A stretch of 64,000 bases of DNA from Eleginops maclovinus (Eukaryota > Chordata > Actinopteri > Perciformes > Eleginopidae). The stretch is taken from contig NC_086370.1 in assembly GCF_036324505.1 (NCBI RefSeq), positions 24,487,310 through 24,551,309 of the forward strand. The letters are read 5' to 3'. Under the pieces are notes generated by a model. The model made no database searches. It was not told the origin of the DNA and worked only from the letters and a program-made list of their open reading frames with translations. Position 1 is the first letter of the stretch; every line of letters begins with the position of its first letter. This document shows, piece after piece, positions 52,917-64,000 of the stretch. A program made the translations under genes and the position numbers.

Positions 52917-55900
52917 GAAAACAATTTCTTCAGGAACAAAAACAGTCTTTTTGCGCCGTTATGCGCGGAACCCGGTGCTTGCCCCCCTCCCCCCGGTCGG
53001 GGTTTTGGGGTAGGGTAGGGCCAATGCCTTTTTAAAAGGCTTTTTAAAATATGTGAATGTCCGTTATCCTCAGGGTCGTGGAGGTAACGCCCCCAGCGGG
53101 AGAGCCCCAAATTTCTCTTTCCTGGCCACTTTAAACCACTCTGATGGGGGATTAAAAGCGCCCCCAGGCCAGCGAAGAGTTTAATCCCCACCTGGTCCGG
53201 TCAAAACCCCGGTTTTCCCCGCTGGGTCCCGGAAAACCCCCTGGGAGGGCCCCCAGGTGGCACCCTCATAGGTCCCCGAACCCCCTCAACTTTTCAGAAA
53301 GGGCGGGTTGAAGATGGCGCCGGGAGGCTCCGTGTCTCGGCCCCTCCCAACCCAATCTTGTGTTTTTATTGTTTTACTTTGTTGGTTTTTTTTAAAATTT
53401 TTTTGCAAATGAAAACCCCACCCAAGCGAGCCTATTCCAATAGAAGAGAACAACTTTTCAATAGGCGGTGGTGGACAGCAAAACCCCGCGACTGAAAACA
53501 AGGAGAGTCTCCGTGTTTATGCTGGAGTCTACCTGTGGGGCGGGGAAGAGACACGGTTCCCCGGGGGGGGCCCCTGGTCAGGCTGAGGAAACGTGAAAAA
53601 AACCCTCTTTCCCGAGTTTATTTTGGCAAATGCCCCCAATCCCGGATAATAAGCGGGGGTGAATCCGTAGAGGGTGGATTTCAAGGGAATTAAGACCTGT
53701 AATTTTTTGGTTTTCACGGGCCTTGGCTCGACCCCACGATCCAGCCCCGCCTTTTGTCCCCCGGATTCTCTTATCGCCAGGCCCCGGACAAAAAAATAGG
53801 GAAGGCAAGGGAGGAGGTTGTGCTTCATGATTAAAAAAGGGGAGTCATTTTTCGGCTGTTCCCCCGTTAGAGCCTATGATCGGATCCCGGGCCTTTTATC
53901 TGCCAGGGATTAAAATCGGTTGTTCTAACAGCGTGTAGTTCCGCCGCACGGCCAACAACCAGCGTGGAGGAGCGGGTATGGGTTATCGACGGCCCCGAGA
54001 CTTCTCGGGGCGAGGCCGATTTATTGGGGCCCGGGGTTTTAAAGAGCCAACAGAAGAAAGCCCGGCCCGAAATATTCAGAGTACCCCCCACGCGCGGGGG
54101 AAAAATACACCCCCATTTTTTCACCCCTTTTCCGGGGGGACATAAACCCTCCCCCCCCCCTTTCGGCAAGTCAGCCACATATCCCTTTTCTGCCCCCCGT
54201 TTACCGGCAGAGACTGAAGAGGGACCGACCGGGACAGGACAGTGCGCGTTGGCCGAGCAGTCTGACTTTTGCTTCCCCCCACTGCTTTGGCTCACGGAGT
54301 GGTGTGTGTTGAGGGGACGTTAAAAACACACATGACGCGGTCTTTGTTTTACATCGGCAAATTGTGAGTCGTGCCCGGTTTTACTGTGGATTAAATGAGA
54401 AGCCCTGGAAAAAACGGCGGGGTTAGCAAAACTAAAGCAGGGCCACGGCACCGCGGCGGGATTTGGATGGTACGGAATTAGGTATGCATCCGGAGAGTAT
54501 TAGCAGTGCGAAAAGAAATCAGGGACAAGGTGGGCGAATAAAGGGCCCCAAAGCCGAAATATGGGGGTTCGGCTAAAAAACAATAACAACCTAAAAAAGG
54601 AAAAAAACAGTGTGTGGGGAAAGTGTTGCATCTCCCCGATAAACGAAACAATTTTATGACGCTTTGGAAACCCCCCCCGGTGGGGAGGAAAAAAAACCCC
54701 GGCCCTGCCCTGGTTTTAACCAGTGCAGATGTGTGAGATCTTGAAAAGGATAACCCCAGGGTCCGCCCCTGATGGCTCCCTGGCCCTGCTTTAAAGGTGT
54801 GTGCGTTCAGTGGCAGATGTGTTACAGAATTTTCAAAAGGTCCTGCTCCCTTGTAGTCCCAAGTTTTAAAGGTCCTCATTTTTCCCCGCCCCAAAAGACA
54901 AAATCGCCCCAATGTACCCCCCGTTGCATACCCCCCTTCATGAAATGTTTGAGCGGTTTGCAAAACTTTTATCCCTCCCCCCTCCCTGTCCGGACCCCTG
55001 CGTTTGCCTACAGGCAAAGGTCACGGGGTGATGCCCTTCCCTCACCCCCACATGCCTCTCCCCTGGCCAGAGGAAAACTTATGGAGAAGTTTCATTGACT
55101 AAGTTCAGCTTCAACACCTTGGCCTCCGCCTTTAAACTCAGGGTCGGGTCAAACGCCCTCTTGACGGATCTGGTTCCCGACGGGGGTCAGGCAGTGCGGT
55201 GGGGAACCACTCCCCCACCCTTTACCCCCCAACACCCGGAAACCCTAGGGTTGTGTGTAGCCTCTCCTCTACCTGTTCCGCACGACTGCGTGGCCACACA
55301 CAGTCCACACCCCTCATCAAGTTTGCTCGACCGCCGTCTGGCCTGTCAAGACGCGACGAGCGGGTTTGGAGGAGGTCGAGCCCTGCATTTTTGGTGCCCG
55401 GAAACAACCCCCATTTAAGTCAGCAAAAAAAAGGAGCTGTTTTTGGGCTAAAAAAGAGGAGAGGAGGCCACACACCCATCACCCTCGACGGGCTTGTGGA
55501 GGGGTCAGCGTTCGGTTTGGGGTAAAATCGTGGGCCCTGACATGGACACTCCCAACAGGGTCAATCCCCAAAACGGTCGCAGGGTCTCTTTTCCCCCCGC
55601 AGGCTGCGGAAAATTCAACAGGACTAGGATCTCTGAACTTTACGGTGCCCATCGAGAGTACCTGACTGGGTGCATCAGCCCGGTAGGGTTGCACCGCCCC
55701 CAACGTAAAATCTAAGGGGTGGTTTAAAATGCTCAGCCAAACACCAGGACGAGCTGCCATCCCTGGAGGCCCTCTCACCAGCGGTGTAGGAAAGAAGGCC
55801 CCTGGAATTAAAGGACCCCCCTACCCCCGCCAATCTGTTCTGTTGCTCCCCTCTGGCGACGGACCGCGCATCGGCCAAGACCCCCAATCAGGACAGTTTT

Positions 55901-57800
55901 AACCCAAGCATAAGAAACCCGAATCTTTGGGTGTGTGAATGTTACTACTTGTTTAGTAAAATTTTCAATCATATATATATTATATATATTTTATATTATA
56001 ATATTGTTATAAACATATTATAATTATAATTCTGCCTAAAACATTGTTATACATAAAATATGCCGTCCTACCTCCCATTCAAAGAGTAAGTTTTTAAATA
56101 TTTCAATGTATTCCCCTAGTTTTATTTCACTTCTCAAAACTTTTTTGTTGTTATTGAAAATTTTCTCTCTTTTTTCACTATTTTATTTATCTTATTTGCA
56201 CCCCGTTGGGAGTTTTTGGAGGAGCACGCGAAAAAGATTTTTATTTCCCCATACGCTGTATTCCCCTTATCCCAAGGGGTGCCAGCCCCGCGGAGAAAAA
56301 CCTTTGGCGCTTGTATCCCCATCTGTTCTTTCGGTCATGGGCCCCCCTTTTTGCCCCTAGGCGAGGGTGGGAAAGAAGATGGCCCCCGGTAGATGCTCCC
56401 ATTTCCGGCCCTCTCCGCTCCATTGTTCCTCACTTGGAACAAGACCCCGAGTACTTGAACCTTTACTTGGGGTGGGCTTCATTCCCTACCTGGAGTGGGG
56501 ACAATCCATGGTTTCCGCTGGACTGGCCTCAGATTTGGAGGTGTGATCCTATCCCCGCCGCTTCACACGTGCGAACGATCCAGTGAGTGTGAAAGGGCAC
56601 GCCCCATGAAGCCATTTGGACCAATTTATTGAAAAGCAGTGGTGCAACCCTTTGCCCCCGAAGCGCCCCCCCCCCCAGTCGCCCCGAAATCCCGTCCTGT
56701 TCCCAGGATTTTGGGGACAAAAGCGCAGCCCTGGCGGAGGCCAACCCTCACCGGAAATTGGTTGAGGTACCGAGGCGGAACCAGCTCTCGCTTTGGGGTC
56801 AGGTTGTGGCCCCCCCTCACCCCATACTCCGCAGCCCCCCCACAGTTGTCCCTGGGAAACCCCGGGCATACGCCTTTCCCAAAAACCCAAAGCACTGTAG
56901 ACCCCGGGGGTACTTAGGCCCCTCCACGATCCTTGCAAGGTAAAAAGTGGTCCCTCGTTCCAGGACGGCGAAAAAAGCATTTTTCTCTTCAATCGAGGTT
57001 CGACAAACGGCCGGACCCTCCCCCCCGACTTTGAGTAAACTTTCCGGGGAGGCGAGTAAGTTATCCCCCTTTTTCCCCCCCCTTTTTAAAAAGGGAAACC
57101 CCCCCCCGGTCTGCCTCCCTTCGTCGTTTTTGATTCCCCGCAAGTTGATGAGACGGCAACCTGAAGTCCCCAAAACCGAGCCTTCGCATTTTTTGGGGGG
57201 GGTCTCTCCACCCCCGGGGCTTTGCCCTGTGGGCGTTTTTACTAATCGTGACCCCCCCCTGTGAGATTTTGGGGTTATCCCCCCTTTACTCCCGCTCGCC
57301 TCTAAAATAGAGGGCGAGTTGTCGGGATTCGGAGTTCCTAAAAGTGTTCCCCCACCCCCCTAACACACTTTCTTTGAAGTCAGCGCCCCTCCTTACTTCC
57401 GCTTGGATGGTTCCCTGTTCCCCCCCCTGAGGTGTGGTGGTTTTCCCCAACAACTTTGGGCCGACCCCAAAGTCATTTCCATGGCCTCAGCGACTTCTGG
57501 GTTTAAAGGGCCCCTGGACTTGGGGTTCCCCCCGACGTTCCCGTTCACCCCCATACAGTTTGGGCTTACCAGGTCTGTTCAGAGGTTCCCCCGCCCCTCG
57601 ACCCCATACCCCAGGGGACGTTTTACAAATCCCCCCCTCCTCCCCCCGGTGTCCAAAAAAAAGCGGCCTCAGGTCCTGTCATAACAAATCGTCCGGACCC
57701 TTTTGCCCGGGTGCTCTGGGACCACATCACTTATGGATCCTTTGTTTGAACATGGTTTTTTCGGCCTCCAAATGCACAGGTACGTGCCCAAAACCCGTCT
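52917..57800. other. GC-rich, homopolymer-laden block with no intact frame
   Basis: Runs of C, G, T and A of 5-10 bases are extremely frequent, and no reading frame of any recognised protein stays intact. GAAGATGGCGCCGGGAGG at about 53311 resembles the 5' start of LINE elements. The right part is a LINE on the - strand. An AT-rich island lies at 55960-56160. I see no host gene. The texture differs sharply from both flanks and is compatible with poor consensus sequence. Confidence 0.55.
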
Positions 57801-58136
57801 TGTTCAGTCAGGGGGGCCGTTCCTCCCAATCCCGCCCCTCCAAGTGTCTCCATCATTGCCAACGTGTGCGTTGAAGTCTCCCAGCAAGACTAAGGAGTCC
57901 CCTTCAGGAGCCCCATACAGGTCTTCTTTCAGGGTCTCCAAGAAGGCTGAATACTCTGAACTGCTGTTTGGTGCATAAGCACACACAACAGTCAGTTTTC
58001 CCCCCCATGACCCGCAGGCGTAGGGAGGCAAACCCTCGTCCACTGGGGTAAACTCCAACAAAGCGGCACTCAACCGGGGCTTGTGAGTATCCCCACACCC
58101 GCTCGGCGCCTCACACCTTGAAAAAACTAAATACAA
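56240..58136 (-). mobile_element. Non-LTR retrotransposon (APE-type LINE), damaged
   Basis: On the - strand, 58136-57804 encodes a clean endonuclease segment ([41 protein letters not shown]). Further along, TMFKQRIHK (57.7 kb), FPVRVGLRQGC (about 56.75 kb) and a FKYLGV-like segment (about 56.46 kb) are recognisable pieces of the same fish LINE reverse transcriptase in the right order. The frame and many residues between them are scrambled. This is established family knowledge applied to broken sequence; the exact LINE clade is not assigned. Confidence 0.75.
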
Positions 58137-58507
58137 ATATTTGTATTATTATTATTATTATTTTTAATATTGTTAGCTGTAAGATAGGATGTACCTTTAT
58201 TTATCACCGTGGGTAAATTCAGTGGTTAAAGCAGCAACAGAATAAGAGTGAAACACAGGACAGTGTGGTTCACACAGGATAATAAAACAAAAATTAAGGG
58301 CTAACCAGGGCTGTGTAAAGATCACGTGGTGTGTGTGTGTGTGTGTGTGTGTGTGAGGGGGCTTTGTTGCTGTAACAACTCCTCTCAAGCATCCCTTGAA
58401 GTCTCCATGGAAACAGGGCAGTGTGAGACAGTTCTGTCTCTTCTCCAAACACAAATGAGTTTCTCCAAAGAAATACATTTCTATAAACACACCCACATAT
58501 GTTTATA
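58137..58507. other. Spacer with short microsatellites
   Basis: (TTA)n at about 58140-58165 and (GTGT)n at 58329-58354. Nothing else recognised. Confidence 0.55.
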
Positions 58508-60150
58508 CAGTGGTATGCAAAAGTTTGGGCACCCCTCTGAGATTTCATGACAATTTGCTTTTCCTTTATAATAGAAGATCACAGCAACAACATTTGTTTT
58601 CCTACAAAGATGTAGACGTTTTAGTGTTTTCCAGACCAAAATTCTTAGGGTAGCATTACATAGTTTTATTATAATAAAATAAAAGCAAAAAATGGGATGT
58701 GCAAAAGTTTGGGCACCCTTATAAATAGCATTCATTTCAACACCTGTACGGATTTATAGCTGACAGGTTGCTGCACAAAATTGCTTTGATTAGCTCATTA
58801 GACCTTCAATTACAAAGACAGGTGGAACCAATCATGAAAAAGGCTATTTAACATAGGTAATAGCTGGCTGTGCCTGGCCTAGGTTCTTTCTTAGGGAGTG
58901 GCAAGATGGGGACCTCAAAACAACTCTCCACTGACCTGAAAGCTAAGATAATCCAACATTATAAATTAGGAGAAGGGTACAAAAAATTATCTGACAGGTT
59001 TAAACTGTCTGTCTCCACAGTCAGAAACGTAGTTGTGAAATGGAAGGCCACAGGAACAGTCCGTGTGAAGGAAAGATGTGGTAGGCCGACAAAAATAGGG
59101 GAAAGGCACAGGCGAAGGATGGTGAAAATGGTCACAGAGAAGCCACAGACCACCTCCAGAGAACTACAACAACATCTGGCTGCTGATGGTGTAGTTGTTC
59201 ACCGTTCCACAATCCAGCGTACTTTGCACCAGGAAGAGCTCATTGGAAGGGTGATGTGCAAAAAGCCTTTCCTGAGTGTTAATCACAAGAAGAGTCGCAT
59301 GAGGTATGCAAAAGCACATCTGGACAAGCCAGAAGCATTTTGGAACAAAATACTGTGGTCAGATGAGACCAAGATTGAGTTATTTGGTCATAACATGAAC
59401 AGGTATGCATGGCGAAAAAAACACACTGCATTCAATGAAAAGAACTTGTTGCCCACTGTAAAATTTGGTGGAGGATCTATCATGTTATGGGGCTGTGTGG
59501 CTAGCACAGGTACTGGAATTAAAGTTGAGGGCCACATGAATTCCTTACAGTACCAGGAGATTCTTGACAAGAATGTTCTAGAGTCAGTCACAAAGTTGAA
59601 GCTACGCCGGGGTTGGATTTTTCAGCAGGACAATGATCCTAAGCACCGATCAAAATCCACCAAGGAATTCATGCAGAAGCACAGGTACAATGTTCTGGAA
59701 TGGCCATCCCAGTCCCCAGACCTTAACATCATTGAAAATGTATGGATTTATTTGAAGAAGGCTGTCCATGCACGGAGGCCAAGAAACCTGACTGAACTGG
59801 AGACGTTTTGTGTGGAAGAATGGGCCAAAATACCACCTGCCAGGCTTAAGGGACTTGTCTGTGGCTACAGGAGGCGTCTACAGGCCGTTATTGCAGCAAA
59901 AGGAGGCAATACTAAATATTAATGGAATTATTTCTTAGGGGTGCCCAAATTTATGCACATGCCTATTTTTGTTTGAATGCACATAAACATGTTTCTGTTT
60001 GACCAATAAAAGTTATTTCACTACTGAGATGTTTCTGTTACCATAAGGTATAACATATGTTAAAATGAAGTTGCTGCTTCAAAAGCTCAGCAAGTGACAA
60101 ACTGATGCAGTGGTTTTCCTAAGGGGTGCCCAAACTTTTGCATACCACTG
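58508..60150 (+). mobile_element. Intact Tc1-like DNA transposon C, 1643 bp
   Basis: Perfect 28-bp terminal repeats (CAGTGGTATGCAAAAGTTTG + GGCACCCC) are flanked by TA on both sides (58506-58507, 60151-60152). A second imperfect copy of the repeat core lies inside each end (about 58699-58720 and 59937-59958), giving the IR/DR arrangement known from Sleeping Beauty-type elements. It encodes a full-length transposase. Confidence 0.97.
58906..59922 (+). CDS. Tc1-family transposase, 338 aa, apparently complete
   Basis: The start is the ATG at 58906 (MGTSKQLSTDLKAKIIQHYK). The open frame extends upstream to 58870 only through a GTG codon. Residues ~8-110 form the bipartite paired-like helix-turn-helix DNA-binding region, with a GRP hook at 59-61. 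The DD34E triad is D153 (WSDETK), D242 (QQDNDPKH) and E277 (SPDLNIIENVW), with exactly 34 residues between the last two. Length matches active Tc1 transposases (~340 aa). The protein would cut and paste the element at TA sites in the nucleus. No stop or frameshift is present, so activity is possible but not shown. Confidence 0.97.
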   Translation: MGTSKQLSTDLKAKIIQHYKLGEGYKKLSDRFKLSVSTVRNVVVKWKATGTVRVKERCGRPTKIGERHRRRMVKMVTEKPQTTSRELQQHLAADGVVVHRSTIQRTLHQEELIGRVMCKKPFLSVNHKKSRMRYAKAHLDKPEAFWNKILWSDETKIELFGHNMNRYAWRKKHTAFNEKNLLPTVKFGGGSIMLWGCVASTGTGIKVEGHMNSLQYQEILDKNVLESVTKLKLRRGWIFQQDNDPKHRSKSTKEFMQKHRYNVLEWPSQSPDLNIIENVWIYLKKAVHARRPRNLTELETFCVEEWAKIPPARLKGLVCGYRRRLQAVIAAKGGNTKY

Positions 60151-60236
60151 TATGTAACATGTGTGAGGAGTCACAACATCATACAGTTCAGATTATCATA
60201 CTAATGAAGGACAAGATTAATGATGGAAGAATAAAC

Positions 60237-60654
<418 letters not shown>

Positions 60655-63637
60655 GTGGAATAGATGTGTAATAGATGTGGAATAGATGTGGAATAGATGT
60701 GTAATAGATGTAGAATAGATGTGGAATAGATGTGTAATAGATGTGGAATAGATGTGGAATAGATGTGGAATAGATGTGTAATAGATGTGTAATAGATGTG
60801 GAATAGATGTGGAATAGATGTGTAATAGATGTGTAATAGATGTGGAATAGATGTGAATAGATGTGTAATAGATGTGGAATAGATGTGGAATAGATGTGTA
60901 ATAGATGTGGGAATAGATGTGGAATAGATGTGGAATAGATGTGGAATAGATGTGTAATACATGTGGAATAGATGTGTAATAGATGTGGAATGTGGAATAG
61001 ATGTGGAATAGATGTGGAATAGATGTGGATAGATGTGGATAGATGTGGAATAGATGTGTAATAGATGTGGAATAGATGTGTAATAGATGTGGAATAGATG
61101 TGGATAGATGTGGAATAGATGTGGAATAGATGTAGAATAGATGTGGAATAGATGTGGAATAGATGTGGAATAGATGTGTAATAGATGTGGAATAGATGTG
61201 GAATAGATGTGGAATAGATGTGGAATAGATGTGGAATAGATGTGTAATAGATGTGTAATAGATGTGGAATAGATGTGTAATAGATGTGGAATAGATGTGT
61301 AATAGATGTGGAATAGATGTGGAATAGATGTGTAATAGATGTGTAATAGATGTGTAATAGATGTGGAATAGATGTGGAATAGATGTGGAATAGATGTGTA
61401 ATAGATGTGTAATAGATGTGTAATAGATGTAGAATAGATGTGGAATAGATGTGGAATACATGTGTAATAGATGTGGAATGTGGAATACATGTGTAATAGA
61501 TGTGGAATAGATGTGTAATAGATGTGGAATGTGGAATACATGTGTAATAGATGTGGAATAGATGTGGAATAGATGTGTAATAGATGTGTAATAGATGTGG
61601 AATGTGGAATACATGTGTAATAGATGTGGGATAGATGTGGAATAGATGTGTAATAGATGTGTAATAGATGTGTAATAGATGTGGAATAGATGTGGAATAG
61701 ATGTGTAATAGATGTGGAATAGATGTGTAATAGATGTGTAATAGATGTAGAATAGATGTGGAATACATGTGGAATAGATGTGTAATAGATGTGGAATAGA
61801 TGTGGAATAGATGTGGAATAGATGTGGAATAGATGTGTAATAGATGTGGAATAGATGTGGGATAGATGTGGAATAGATGTGGAATAGATGTGGAATAGAT
61901 GTGGAATAGATGTGGAATAGATGTGGAATAGATGTGTAATAGATGTGGGATAGATGTGTAATAGATGTGTAATAGATGTGGGATAGATGTGGAATAGATG
62001 TGGAATAGATGTGGGATAGATGTGTAATAGATGTGGAATAGATGTGGGATAGATGTGGAATAGATGTGGAATAGATGTGGGATAGATGTGTAATAGATGT
62101 GGAATAGATGTGTAATAGATGTGTAATAGATGTGGAATAGATGTGGAATAGATGTGGAATAGATGTGGAATAGATGTGGAATAGATGTGGAATAGATGTG
62201 GAATAGATGTGGAATAGATGTGTAATAGATGGGGGGACTAATGGGAAAATGGGGATAGATGGTAATGAGTGTAATAGATGGGAAGATGTGAAAGATTGAA
62301 TAGAGTGGGATAGAGGAAAGATGTGGTAATGTGGGTAGAGTGGGTGTGGGAAAAAAAAAGTTAAAAGAGGGAATAGATTTAAAAAAGAGTGGAAGTGGAT
62401 CATTGTAATAGATGTGGATGATGTGGAATAGATGTGAAAAAATGTGTAATAGAGGGAAAGGGGAATACGTGTAATATTTGGGGGAAAATGTGGAATAGAT
62501 GTTAATAATGTTAATAGGTTAATGATGGGAATAAAAGGGGAAATGTGTAATAGGGGGGAATGAGTGAAAGATGTGAATGAGTAGAATAGATTTGGAATAC
62601 TGTGGGTAGATGTTAAAAATGGGGAAAGTTGAATAATGAAAGATGTGGAATAGAAGTGGAATGAGGGGATAATGGGAATGTGTGAATGATGTGGAAAAAT
62701 GTGGGGTAGAGTGGAATAGATTGGAATTGTGGGAAAGATTGGGAAAAATTGGGGAAAAATGTGGAAGAGTGAAAAAATTGGATAGATGTGTATAGAGGAA
62801 TTATGGGGTAGATGTGGAATAGAGTGGAAAGAGTGGATAATTTTAATAATGTGGGGAATAATGTGGGTAGAGTGGAAAAAGATTGGAAAAGATGGGAAGT
62901 TTTAATGTGGAATAGATTGTATAGATGGTAATAGATGTGGAATAGTGTGGAAAAGATGTGGGAAATTGGGGTAAATTTTAATGAGTGGAAAAAAAGTGGT
63001 AGATGTGGAATAATGTGGGAAAAGGTGTAATAGATGTGGGATAGATGTGGAATAGATGTGGGATAGATGTGTATAGATGTGTAATAGATGTGGGATAGAT
63101 GTGTAATAGATGTGGAATAGATGTGGGATAGATGTGGAATAGATGTGGAATAGTTGTGGGATAGATGTGTAATAGATGTGGAATAGATGTGGAATAGATG
63201 TGGAATAGATGTGTAATAGATGTGGAATAGATGTGGAATAGATGTGGAATAGATGTGGAATAGATGTGGAATAGGATGTGGAATAGATGTGGAATAGATG
63301 TGGAATAGATGTGGGATAGATGTGTAATAGATGTGGGATAGATGTGTAATAGATGTGGAATAGATGTGGAATAGATGTGGGATAGATGTGTAATAGATGT
63401 GTATAGATGTGGAATAGATGTGTAATAGATGTGGACTAGATGTGGAATAGATGTGTAATAGATGTGGAATAGATGTGTAATAGATGTGGAATAGATGTGG
63501 AATACATGTGGAATACATGTGGAATACATGTGATAAAGGAATAGATGTGGAATAGATGTGGAATAGATGTGTAATAGATGTGGAATAGATGTGGAATACA
63601 TGTGGAATACATGTGGAATACATGTGGAATAAAGGAA
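60655..63637. repeat. 11-bp minisatellite array
   Basis: About 270 copies of GAATAGATGTG / TAATAGATGTG (11 bp), with occasional GGGATAGATG and GAATACATG variants. Frames reading HIYSTSIPHLF on the - strand are artefacts of period 33. Between about 62230 and 63020 the array is heavily corrupted, while both flanks are clean. Confidence 0.96.
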
Positions 63638-64000
63638 TAGATAGAGTCGGTGATTGGAGGTTACGAGAGGCTCCGCAGAGCCGTCTTTTCACACCACAGG
63701 AGTGTGTTCAGTGAGACTGTCTCTGACTCAGCTGTCACCATGGAAACTCTGCTCGCAGACCAGTCACAGCAACTGACAATCCAGAGGATGGGGGGGAACA
63801 GGGGGCCAAAAAAGTACTGAGTGGGGGCCATAGGAAGCAGCAACTGACCGTCAGCTGATCAAACTCCATTGATGAACTTGTCCGTTGATGGACTGTCAGG
63901 TGATGGTAGGTCAGGTGATGGTTGGTCAGGTGATGAACTCGTCCATTGATGGACCATCACAAAATAGTGGACAGGCTGTGGCTGCAGCGCAACAACCTTT
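63638..64000. other. Right edge of window, no recognised gene
   Basis: Contains short GATGGTNGGTCAGGT repeats at about 63885-63950 and no supported exon. A gene could continue beyond the window. Confidence 0.4.

Noticed and set aside
58870..58905. Upstream start for the Tc1 C transposase
   Set aside because: The codon at 58870 is GTG. The first ATG in frame is at 58906 and gives the usual N-terminus and length.

Overview
The window is the left end of a vertebrate chromosome, most likely a teleost fish. It opens with C-strand telomere repeats (CCCTAA)n in the orientation expected of a left chromosome end. Three Tc1-like transposons, two hAT transposons, a fish-type tRNA-derived SINE, an L2-type LINE tail and very dense (TG)n tracts all fit a ray-finned fish. 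Genes have introns with GT-AG splice sites and AATAAA signals, so none of the bacterial feature classes apply.

Layout. 1-118 telomere. 900-1993 a three-exon secreted Ly6/uPAR-type (three-finger) gene on the + strand. 2229-8328 a 6.1-kb array of a 30-bp unit that carries one telomere hexamer per copy. 9967-37663 a complete 23-coding-exon eml4 gene on the - strand (970 codons, after allowing for one missing G in exon 13). Its introns hold at least nine different tandem arrays, two Tc1 elements, one hAT element and an inverted partial copy of its own exon 14. Intron 1 holds a Harbinger-like MITE, a SINE and a hAT-type MITE. A CpG-rich promoter lies at about 37.6-37.9 kb. 38.1-40.6 kb is an L2 LINE tail split by a decayed hAT element. 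40.73-42.82 kb is a 35-bp array that again carries TTAGGG. 43434-52268 is a complete 8-coding-exon tspan14-like tetraspanin gene on the - strand, with four large intronic arrays. 52.9-58.1 kb is GC-rich, frame-broken sequence containing a LINE on the - strand; much of it looks like poor consensus. 58508-60150 is an apparently intact Tc1 transposon with a full transposase. 60.65-63.64 kb is an 11-bp array with a noisy patch in the middle, followed by about 360 bp with no recognisable gene.

The two large genes are unrelated in function: EML4 is a microtubule-binding protein, and Tspan14 is a TspanC8 tetraspanin that partners ADAM10. No operon-like or pathway link is visible. What unites the window is its subtelomeric architecture. 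Almost every long intron and intergenic interval is occupied by its own private minisatellite, three of which are built around a telomere hexamer. Very long open frames in these arrays are artefacts of repeat periods that are, or approximate, multiples of three.
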